Shown here in pieces: positions 1 to 5,584 of a stretch of 5,584 bases of DNA (position 1 is its first letter; every line of letters begins with the position of its first letter). This stretch comes from Gemmataceae bacterium (GTDB lineage: Bacteria; Planctomycetota; Planctomycetia; Gemmatales; Gemmataceae). The notes below the pieces were generated by a model. The model was not told the DNA's origin. It did no database searches and saw only the letters and a list, made by a program, of their open reading frames with translations. The stretch is from assembly GCA_947490035.1 (NCBI GenBank), contig CANLGS010000334.1, positions 1-5,584 on the forward strand. Reading direction: 5' to 3'. Position numbers and translations under genes: made by a program.

Positions 1-1
1 C

Positions 2-3000
2 AACGGCGGCACACCGACGCGCCTAACGTCGCACCCGGCGCCGGACACCGTTCGCGGGTTCACACCGGACGGCAAGAGCGTGCTGTTCTCCTCCCCGCGA
101 CACGTCTACAGCAACCGCTACCAGCAGTTGTTCACGGTGCCGCTCACCGGCGGGATGCCGACGCAGTTGCCGATCCCGTGGGGCTTCGAGGCGGCCTACT
201 CGCCGGACGGCGAGTTCATCGCGTACACGCCGGTGCGCGACGCCACCGCGCAGTGGAAGAACTACCGCGGCGGCACGCACTCGCGCATCTGGATTTACAA
301 CGTCAAGACGCACGACGTGGTCGAAATCCCGCAGCCGAAGGACCGCTGCAACGACTCCGACCCGAACTGGGTCGGGCACACGCTGTACTTCCGCTCCGAC
401 CGCGCCGGCGAGTACAACGTGTTCGCCTACGACACCGACAACAAGGACATCAAGCAAGTCACCAAGTTCAAAGACTTCCCCGTCATCGACATCAACACTG
501 ACGGCAAGACGCTCATCTTCGAGCAAGCGGGCTACCTGCACCTGATGGCGCCGCCGATGACCGAGAGCACGCGGCTGAAGGTCGGCATCGCGATCGACAA
601 CGGCGAAGCCCGGCCGCGGTTCGCGAAGGGCGCCAAGTATGTGCGCGACGTGAGCATCTCGCCGAGCGGGTCACGCGTCGCGGTCGAGTTCCGCGGCGAG
701 ATCGTCACCGTACCCGCCGAGAAGGGCGACGCACGCATCCTGACCAACACGCCGGACGTTCACGAGCGCAACCCGTCGTGGTCGCCGGACGGCAAGACCA
801 TCGCGTACTTCTCGGACGCCGGCGGCGAGTACCAGATGGTGCTCGCGCCGCAGTCGGGCAAGGGCGAAACCAAGAAGATCAAGCTCACCGGCAGCGGCTT
901 CTACTTCAACCCGATCTGGTCGCGCGACTCGAAGAAGATCCTCTTCACCGACAACTCGCAGTGCATCTACTGGCTCGATGTGGACACCAGCAAAGTCACG
1001 AAAGTGGTCGAGCCGAAGCATGGGCTGGGCCGCGGGCTGAAGGCGTCGAGTTGGTCGCCGGACTCGAAGTGGATCGTCTACGCGATGAACACGCCGGCGC
1101 AGATTTACCGCGTGTGGGCCTACTCGCTGGAGACGAAGGCGTCCACCGCGATCACCGACGGCTTGACCGAAGCGACGGAACCGTGCTTCGACGCGAGCGG
1201 GAAGTACCTGTACTTCCTCGGCTCCAACGACACCGGCATGAGCAAGCACGGGTTCAGCCAGTCGGCCGCGGATAGCCGCAGCCCGCGCTGGTCGATCAAC
1301 CTCGTGGTGCTGAACAAGAACCTACCGAGTCCGTTCCTGCGCGAGAGCGACGAGGAGAAGGGCGACGGCGTCACGCCGGCTCCGAAGACGGACCCGAAGA
1401 AGGATGCGGCGTTTGCCATCGACTTCGCGGACATCGACCAGCGCATCCTGTCGTTCCCGCTGCCGACCGGCAGCTACGCCGGCCTCAGCGCCGGAAGCGC
1501 CGGGCAAATCTACTACGTCACGCGGCCGGAACCCGGCGCGGGCGGCGGTCCGGTGGGCGCGACGCTGAGCCGCTACGACCTCGACCGCAAGCGCGCGTCC
1601 GTCGTGCAGGGCGGCGTGCAGGCTTACGAACTCACGCCGGACGGTCGCAAGTTGCTCTACACCACGGGCAGCGGGAACTGGTTCATCACGTCGAGCGGCG
1701 GAGGCGGCGGTGCCGTCGGCCCGCGCCCGCCGGGGCTGCCAGTCGCACCGGCACCGGCCGCGGGCGGCGACGGCAAGGTGAACTTCGACGGCATCGAAGT
1801 GAAGGTCGAACCGCGGGCCGAGTGGAAGCAGATCTTCGAGGAAGCGTGGCGCATCAACCGCGACTTCTTCTACGACCCGAACATGCACGGCGCCGACTGG
1901 CCCGCGATGAAGAAGAAGTACGAAGTATTCCTCCCGCACCTCACGAGCAGCGCGGACCTGTATCGCGTCGTCCGGTGGATGCTGTCGGAACTCGCGGTCG
2001 GCCACAGCTACATCACGAGCTACGGCGAGCGCACCTTCGAGAAGAAGACCGTGGCCGGCGGGTTGCTCGGCGCGGACTACGAACTCGTCGATGGCCGCTA
2101 CAAGTTCAAGAAGATTTACGGCGGCCTGAACTGGACTGCCGCGATGCGCTCGCCGCTCACGGCGCCGGGCGTGAACGTCCGCGAGGGCGAGTTCCTGCTC
2201 GCGGTCAACGGCAAGGAACTGAAGGCGCCGACGGAACTGTACGCGCTGTTCGAGAACACCGCGGGCAAGCTAACGGAACTCACCGTCGGGCCGAACGCGG
2301 ACGGCAAGGGTTCGCGCACGGTGAGCGTGGAGCCGATCGCGACCGAGTACAACCTCCGCAACATGGACTGGGTGGAAGGCAACTTGAAGAAGGTCGAGAA
2401 GGCGACCGGCGGGAAGGTGGGTTACGTTCACGTGCGCGACACCGCGGCCGGCGGCATGGCCGACTTCAAGCGGTACTTCTTCCCGCAGGTCGATAAGGAC
2501 GCGCTCATCATCGACGAGCGGTTCAACAGCGGCGGGCAGATCGCCGACTACTACATCGACATTCTGCGCCGGCCGTTCGCGAGCTACTGGGCGCCGCGCT
2601 ACGGGGCTGATAATCGCTCGCCGTCGGCCGCGGTGTTCGGCCCGAAGGTGATGATTATCGACGAGGGCGCCGGCAGCGGAGGCGACATGCTGCCGTGGAT
2701 GTTCCGCAAGTTCGGCGTCGGCCCGCTGGTCGGCAAGCGCACGTGGGGCGGGTTGGTCGGCATCAGCGGCTACCCGGAGTTGATGGACGGCGGGCGCGTG
2801 ACCGCACCGGGCTTCGCGATCTGGTCCCCGGAGGGCGGGTTCATCGTGGAGAACGAGGGCGTGGCGCCCGACCACGACGTGACGATGTGGCCGAAGGACG
2901 TGATCGCCGGCAAAGACCCGCAGTTGGAGAAGGCGATCGAGCTGGCGCTGGAGGCGCTGAAGAAGAACCCGCCGGCGAAGGCGGTGCGCCCGGAGTACCC

Positions 3001-3028
3001 GAAGCGCGTCCTGCCGCCGCAACCATAA
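2..3028 (+). CDS. Tricorn-family serine protease (S41 type), 5'-truncated by the window
   Basis: The reading frame is open from the first bases to TAA at 3026-3028, giving 1008 visible residues (residue 1 at nt 2). The true start lies upstream; the in-frame GTG at nt 80 falls inside a propeller repeat and is not a start. Residues 1 to about 560 hold TolB/PD40-type propeller repeats, such as SPDGEFIAY, SPDGKTIAY and SPDSKWIVY. A Gly/Pro/Ala-rich linker spans about 564-592. A helical C1 region (602-670) ends in VGHSY, with candidate catalytic His668. A PDZ domain follows at about 685-770. The C2 core (about 780-985) carries RFNSGG (oxyanion Gly845), GSGGD (nucleophile Ser892) and VENEGV (Glu950). 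As I recall the Thermoplasma enzyme, Gly918, Ser965 and Glu1023 have exactly this spacing. Known tricorn trims peptides from the proteasome; in bacteria without one, a general oligopeptide-degrading role is inferred. Whether it is exported cannot be judged because the N-terminus is missing. It converges on the esterase-lactonase gene. Confidence 0.93.
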   Translation, partial: NGGTPTRLTSHPAPDTVRGFTPDGKSVLFSSPRHVYSNRYQQLFTVPLTGGMPTQLPIPWGFEAAYSPDGEFIAYTPVRDATAQWKNYRGGTHSRIWIYNVKTHDVVEIPQPKDRCNDSDPNWVGHTLYFRSDRAGEYNVFAYDTDNKDIKQVTKFKDFPVIDINTDGKTLIFEQAGYLHLMAPPMTESTRLKVGIAIDNGEARPRFAKGAKYVRDVSISPSGSRVAVEFRGEIVTVPAEKGDARILTNTPDVHERNPSWSPDGKTIAYFSDAGGEYQMVLAPQSGKGETKKIKLTGSGFYFNPIWSRDSKKILFTDNSQCIYWLDVDTSKVTKVVEPKHGLGRGLKASSWSPDSKWIVYAMNTPAQIYRVWAYSLETKASTAITDGLTEATEPCFDASGKYLYFLGSNDTGMSKHGFSQSAADSRSPRWSINLVVLNKNLPSPFLRESDEEKGDGVTPAPKTDPKKDAAFAIDFADIDQRILSFPLPTGSYAGLSAGSAGQIYYVTRPEPGAGGGPVGATLSRYDLDRKRASVVQGGVQAYELTPDGRKLLYTTGSGNWFITSSGGGGGAVGPRPPGLPVAPAPAAGGDGKVNFDGIEVKVEPRAEWKQIFEEAWRINRDFFYDPNMHGADWPAMKKKYEVFLPHLTSSADLYRVVRWMLSELAVGHSYITSYGERTFEKKTVAGGLLGADYELVDGRYKFKKIYGGLNWTAAMRSPLTAPGVNVREGEFLLAVNGKELKAPTELYALFENTAGKLTELTVGPNADGKGSRTVSVEPIATEYNLRNMDWVEGNLKKVEKATGGKVGYVHVRDTAAGGMADFKRYFFPQVDKDALIIDERFNSGGQIADYYIDILRRPFASYWAPRYGADNRSPSAAVFGPKVMIIDEGAGSGGDMLPWMFRKFGVGPLVGKRTWGGLVGISGYPELMDGGRVTAPGFAIWSPEGGFIVENEGVAPDHDVTMWPKDVIAGKDPQLEKAIELALEALKKNPPAKAVRPEYPKRVLPPQP

Positions 3029-3043
3029 CCGGGCACAAAGGCG

Positions 3044-3153
3044 AAGAGCCACAGATGACGCAGACGGACGCAGATAAGAGAAGACAGAAGAGTGTTTTAA
3101 GAACTCTCCGTCTTCCGTCTTATCTGCGTGCTTCTGCGTCATCTGCCGCTCTT
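3044..3153. repeat. Large imperfect palindrome, probable dispersed intergenic repeat
   Basis: The outer arms 3053-3079 and 3118-3144 pair at 25 of 27 positions, mismatching only at 3065/3132 and 3067/3130. After a 2-nt bulge (3116-3117), 3080-3085 pairs with 3110-3115, and 3089-3093 pairs with 3103-3107 around a 9-nt loop. Weaker pairing (7 of 9) extends the arms outward to 3044 and 3153. Each arm holds two copies of a heptamer: ACGCAGA at 3058 and 3068, and its complement TCTGCGT at 3123 and 3133, each pair exactly 10 bp apart. The left arm is purine-rich and the right arm pyrimidine-rich, unlike the flanking genes. From memory, intergenic repeats built from such GCAGA units occur many times in planctomycete and some other genomes; only one copy is visible here, so its dispersed nature is inferred. 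Confidence 0.85.
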
Positions 3154-3160
3154 TTCTTCG
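3053..3160 (+). terminator. Probable terminator between the convergent genes
   Basis: Transcripts leaving the tricorn gene, whose stop is 24 nt upstream, would form the long stem described for the palindrome. On the plus strand the stem is followed by a pyrimidine-rich run with four consecutive T (3152-3155) and further T-rich sequence to about 3178. The stem is symmetric, so it would also form in transcripts of the opposing esterase-lactonase gene, but the run after it on that strand is less U-rich. The stem is much longer than a classical intrinsic terminator and lacks a clean U tract, so termination is inferred from placement and folding only. Confidence 0.4.
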
Positions 3161-3175
3161 TCTTCTGCTGCTCTT

Positions 3176-4930
3176 CTACTGCCGGGCGGCGCCCTTCACC
3201 TTCATCGCGATCGAGTAGAAGCCCGTCCCGGCGGTGATGAACAGCGTCTTCATGTCCGCACCGCCGAAGCACACGTTGGTCGTGCCTTCGGGCACGTCGA
3301 TCGCGGTCACCTTGGTGCCGCTCTTGTCGTAGATCGTCACCGCCTTGCCGCGGGTGAAGTACACGTTGCCCTCTTCGTCGATGGTCATGCCGTCGGAGCC
3401 TTGCGCGCAGAACTCCTTGCGGTTCTTCAGCGCGCCGTCCTTGTCGATGTCGTACACGTAGGTCTTGTTGGCGCCGATGTCGGCGACGTACAGCGTCTTG
3501 CCGTCCGGCGTGCCGATGATGCCGTTCGGCTGCTTGATCTCGCCCGCGTCGGCGCGGCTCAGTTTGCCGTCGGCCGAAACGAAGTAGGCCGCTTGTTTGT
3601 CCTGCTCGATCGGCCCGCGATTCCAGTACCCTCGCTTGTAGAATGGGTCGGTGAAGAACGCGCTGCGGTCGTCGCGCACCCACACGTCGTTCGGGCCGTT
3701 CAGCAGTTTGCCGCCGAAGTCCTTCACGACGACCGTCTTCTCCTTCGTCTTCACGTCGATCTTCCACAGCTCGTTCTTCTCGTCGGCGCACGCCCACAGC
3801 GTGCCGTTCTTGTCGAACGCGAGGCCGTTGGAGCGGCCGGCCGGCTCCATGAAGGTGGAGAGCTTGCCGTCGGCCACGGTCCACTTGTGGATGCGGTCGT
3901 TCGGCTGGTCGGTGAAGTACACGTTGCCGTCCGCGTCGGGCGCCGGGCCTTCGGTGAACTTGAACCCGCCCGCGAGCTTCTCCAGCTTCGCGCCGGGCGC
4001 GACCGGTGACGCGGGTACATCGGCGCTGATCTTCGTCGTAAGGAAGCCTTCGGTGCGCATCCACTCCTCGCAGCGCTGCGGCCAGGTGGTGTGCGGCTTC
4101 TCGCCGGCGCGCATCCCGAAGCCGTGACCGCCGCCGGAGTAGATGTGCATCTCCGCCGTCACGCCTGCCTTTTTCAGCGCGGACATCATCTTCAGACTGC
4201 CGTCGAGCGGGCCGTTGTCGTTGTAAGCGAGCGCGAAGAAGCACGGCGGCGTGTCCTTCGAGATGCGAATCTCGGGCGCGAGCTTCTCCTTATCGACCTT
4301 GTCCACCATGCCGCCCGGGTAGATCAGCACCGCGAAGTCGGGCCGGCAACTCAGCTTATCCGTGTCGTCGAGCGATTCGTAGGATCGCTTGTCGAAGTTG
4401 GTCGCGGCCCACGCGGTGAGGTGCCCGCCGGCGGAGAAGCCGAGCATCCCGATGCGCTTCGGGTCGATGTCCCATTCCTTCGCCTTCGCGCGCGTCATGC
4501 TGATCGCGCGCTGCGCGTCCTGAAGCGCGCCAAGCGGCGGCTCGCCTTTGGGCGAATCCGCACGGCGCGGCACGCGGTACTTCACGAGAATGCCAGTGAC
4601 GCCGATGGACTGGAGCCACTCGCCGACCAGCGTGCCCTCGTGTTCCCACGCGAGGTTGTTGTAACCGCCGCCGGGCGCGACCACGACCGCGGCGCCCGTG
4701 TTCTTGTCCTTCGCGGGGCGGTAGATGGTGATTGTGGGCTTCGAGACGTTCGTGATGGAGGTGACGTTGCCGCCCTTGCCTTTGGTGATCTTCTCTTCAC
4801 CGAGGTCGCCCTTCTCGCCCGGCGCGGCTTTCGGCCACACGTCGAGAACGGGCAGCGGGTCGGCCGAGCGCGCGAACAGCGGGACGACCGGCGTCAGCGC
4901 GAACACAATCAGGAGGCGCGTGCGGAACAT
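3176..4930 (-). CDS. Secreted esterase (alpha/beta hydrolase) fused to SMP-30/gluconolactonase propeller
   Basis: A protein of 584 residues. The ATG at 4928-4930 is chosen because GGAG lies 7 nt upstream and the product then starts with a signal peptide: MFRTR followed by a hydrophobic stretch to about residue 20, with cleavage near ARSA-DP. A TTG at 4973-4975 would add 15 polar residues ahead of it. Residues about 25-300 form an esterase of the acetylesterase/BD-FAE type: oxyanion motif PGGGY (86-90), nucleophile elbow GFSAGG (Ser166), candidate acid Asp238 in AYNDN, and His269 in GGHGF. Residues about 315-575 form an SMP-30/gluconolactonase/LRE propeller. All four expected metal and substrate residues are visible: Glu327 (TEGP), Asn414 (GPND), Asn469 (QPNG) and Asp513 (SDGM). 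The inferred role is hydrolysis of esters and lactones of carbohydrates outside the cytoplasm; the substrate cannot be read from sequence. No glycoside hydrolase motif is seen. The gene lies 94 nt downstream of ftsY on the same strand. Confidence 0.92.
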   Translation of the reverse strand: MFRTRLLIVFALTPVVPLFARSADPLPVLDVWPKAAPGEKGDLGEEKITKGKGGNVTSITNVSKPTITIYRPAKDKNTGAAVVVAPGGGYNNLAWEHEGTLVGEWLQSIGVTGILVKYRVPRRADSPKGEPPLGALQDAQRAISMTRAKAKEWDIDPKRIGMLGFSAGGHLTAWAATNFDKRSYESLDDTDKLSCRPDFAVLIYPGGMVDKVDKEKLAPEIRISKDTPPCFFALAYNDNGPLDGSLKMMSALKKAGVTAEMHIYSGGGHGFGMRAGEKPHTTWPQRCEEWMRTEGFLTTKISADVPASPVAPGAKLEKLAGGFKFTEGPAPDADGNVYFTDQPNDRIHKWTVADGKLSTFMEPAGRSNGLAFDKNGTLWACADEKNELWKIDVKTKEKTVVVKDFGGKLLNGPNDVWVRDDRSAFFTDPFYKRGYWNRGPIEQDKQAAYFVSADGKLSRADAGEIKQPNGIIGTPDGKTLYVADIGANKTYVYDIDKDGALKNRKEFCAQGSDGMTIDEEGNVYFTRGKAVTIYDKSGTKVTAIDVPEGTTNVCFGGADMKTLFITAGTGFYSIAMKVKGAARQ

Positions 4931-4937
4931 GGAAGCA

Positions 4938-4941
4938 CTCC
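4938..4941 (-). promoter_or_regulatory. Shine-Dalgarno site of the esterase-lactonase gene
   Basis: GGAG on the minus strand (CTCC on plus) sits 7 nt before the ATG at 4928-4930. It supports that start over the upstream in-frame TTG. Its GGA lies within the 3' arm of a hairpin, so access to it may depend on RNA folding. Confidence 0.6.
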
Positions 4942-4963
4942 GGGGAAAGGGACGTGCCCCGGA
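4939..4963 (-). repeat. 7-bp GC-rich hairpin overlapping the ribosome binding site
   Basis: Plus-strand 4939-4945 (TCCGGGG) is the exact reverse complement of 4957-4963 (CCCCGGA), with an 11-nt loop. In minus-strand RNA the 3' arm contains GGA of the Shine-Dalgarno site. The stem could mask the site in transcripts that read through from ftsY, or act as a weak terminator, though no U tract follows. In GC-rich DNA a short palindrome like this can arise by chance. Confidence 0.45.
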
Positions 4964-4991
4964 TTCTCGCCGCAACGGGCGCGGAGGTCAA
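4963..4991 (-). promoter_or_regulatory. Candidate sigma70-type promoter for the esterase-lactonase gene
   Basis: On the minus strand, TTGACC (4986-4991, 5 of 6 to the -35 consensus) is followed after exactly 17 nt by GAGAAT (4963-4968, 4 of 6 to the -10 consensus). A start would fall near 4956, about 26 nt before the ATG. The match is moderate, and planctomycete promoters are poorly characterised, so this is a candidate only. Read-through from ftsY is the alternative source of transcripts. Confidence 0.35.
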
Positions 4992-5009
4992 AGGAAGAAC
5001 TGACTTGCG

Positions 5010-5025
5010 AAGCCGCGAGCGGCTT
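5010..5025 (-). terminator. Small hairpin at the ftsY stop codon, possible weak terminator
   Basis: Plus-strand 5010-5015 (AAGCCG) pairs perfectly with 5020-5025 (CGGCTT) across a CGAG loop. On the minus strand the stem begins at the last base of the ftsY TAA. The sequence after the stem contains only scattered T (TTCTTCCTTT about 15 nt on), not a U run, so efficient intrinsic termination is doubtful. Confidence 0.35.
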
Positions 5026-5584
5026 TATTCGCTCTCGAACAGCGCGGACACGAACGCGTCCGGGTCGAACGGCTCCATGTCGTCGATCTGCTCGCCCACG
5101 CCGACGAACTTCACCGGCAGGCCGAGCTTCTGCTTGATGGCGAAGATCGAGCCGCCCTTCGCGGTGCCGTCGAGCTTCGACAGGATGATGCCGGTACACT
5201 TCACCGACTTCGAGAATTGTTCCGCCTGCGTCAAGGCGTTCTGCCCCGTCGTGGCGTCGAGGACCATCAGCACCTCGTGCGGCGCGCCCGGAATCTGACG
5301 CGACACGATCCGGTGAATCTTCTCCAACTCCTTCATCAGGTGAGTCTGCGTGTGAAGCCGGCCGGCGGTGTCCACGATGAGGACATCGAACCCGCGTGCT
5401 TTGGCCTTCTCGCAGGCGTCGTGCGCGACCGCGGACGGGTCCGCGTTCTGCCCCTGCTTGACGATCTCGCAGCCGATGCGCCCGGACCAAATCGTCAGTT
5501 GCTCGACGGCCGCGGCGCGGAACGTGTCGCACGCCGCGAGCAGCACCTTCTTGCCTTCGCCCTGGAGCCGATTCGCGAGCTTCG
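5025..5584 (-). CDS. ftsY: FtsY, signal recognition particle receptor, C-terminal part of GTPase domain
   Basis: FtsY docks the ribosome-nascent chain-SRP complex at the inner membrane and hydrolyses GTP together with Ffh to deliver membrane proteins to the translocon. The frame runs from the window edge to TAA (5025-5027), giving about 186 residues. Visible motifs in order are KLANRL just after the expected P-loop, DTFRAAA (G2 region), DTAGR (G3), SKLDG followed by TAKGG (G4), and the C-terminal FVGVGEQIDD with EPFDPDAF (G5 region). The ending FVGVGEQIDDMEPFD fits FtsY rather than Ffh, which would continue into a methionine-rich M domain. G4 has Ser where Thr or Asn is more usual; this is conservative. 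The P-loop, N domain and any acidic A domain are outside the window. The GTG at 5544-5546 is an internal Val codon, not a start. Confidence 0.97.
   Translation of the reverse strand, partial: KLANRLQGEGKKVLLAACDTFRAAAVEQLTIWSGRIGCEIVKQGQNADPSAVAHDACEKAKARGFDVLIVDTAGRLHTQTHLMKELEKIHRIVSRQIPGAPHEVLMVLDATTGQNALTQAEQFSKSVKCTGIILSKLDGTAKGGSIFAIKQKLGLPVKFVGVGEQIDDMEPFDPDAFVSALFESE

Noticed and set aside
80..82. GTG as the start of the tricorn gene
   Set aside because: The same frame continues upstream to nt 2 with propeller-like sequence (GGTPTRLT, then TPDGKSVLF crossing this codon), so it is an internal Val.
2270..3142. Minus-strand open frame running from the palindrome into the tricorn gene
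   Set aside because: It is antisense to the conserved C2 protease domain, with an Arg/His-rich product and no recognisable motif.
3029..3175. Small gene or CRISPR repeat in the convergent gap
   Set aside because: The heptamers form one palindrome rather than spaced direct repeats with spacers, and no frame here has an independent start with coding character.
3128..4009. Plus-strand open frame (293 codons) antisense to the SMP-30 domain
   Set aside because: Composition is Val/Arg/Ala-rich without domains, and the opposite strand carries conserved catalytic motifs.
3120..4244. Minus-strand open frame of 374 codons in another phase within the esterase-lactonase gene
   Set aside because: The product is Arg-rich low-complexity sequence overlapping the well-supported SMP-30 domain; it is a GC-driven shadow.
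4973..4975. TTG as an upstream start of the esterase-lactonase gene
   Set aside because: It would place 15 polar residues before the signal peptide, and the ATG at 4928-4930 has a better-placed GGAG.
4091..5137. Long plus-strand open frame (348 codons) opposite the esterase-lactonase gene and ftsY
   Set aside because: It is antisense to two clearly recognised proteins, its product is rich in Arg, Ala, Val and His with no domain, and GC-rich DNA commonly leaves such frames open.

Overview
The window reads as a GC-rich bacterial chromosome segment, most likely from a Gemmata-like planctomycete. This is an inference from the strong G/C third-position bias, the tricorn-type protease, the exported esterase/SMP-30 fusion, and an intergenic palindrome built from ACGCAGA units. 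No rRNA or other marker gene is present to prove the lineage. There are three protein-coding genes, two of them cut by the window edges. I see no tRNA, rRNA, CRISPR array, insertion sequence or phage gene.

Layout: (1) nt 2-3028, plus strand, a tricorn-family protease lacking its N-terminus. It has beta-propeller repeats, a Gly/Pro-rich linker, a C1 helical domain with the catalytic His, a PDZ domain, and a C2 domain with the catalytic Ser and Glu. (2) nt 3029-3175, a convergent intergenic gap almost filled by an imperfect palindrome of about 110 bp; it probably ends transcription and looks like a copy of a dispersed repeat. (3) nt 3176-4930, minus strand, a secreted two-domain enzyme: an alpha/beta-hydrolase esterase fused to an SMP-30/gluconolactonase propeller. 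(4) nt 4931-5024, a 94-nt gap with a candidate promoter, a Shine-Dalgarno site inside a short hairpin, and a hairpin at the ftsY stop codon. (5) nt 5025-5584, minus strand, the C-terminal GTPase part of FtsY, the signal recognition particle receptor; its P-loop lies just outside the window.

The genes do not form an obvious pathway. FtsY is housekeeping and lies upstream of the esterase-lactonase on the same strand, so read-through is possible. The tricorn gene converges on the pair and is transcriptionally separate. The points that most merit a second look are the esterase-lactonase fusion with both active sites apparently intact, the symmetric palindrome with 10-bp-spaced heptamers, the Gly replacing a tricorn catalytic Ser next to the active His, and the overlap of promoter, hairpin and Shine-Dalgarno site upstream of the fusion gene. 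I found no clear evidence of a wholly new multi-gene system.
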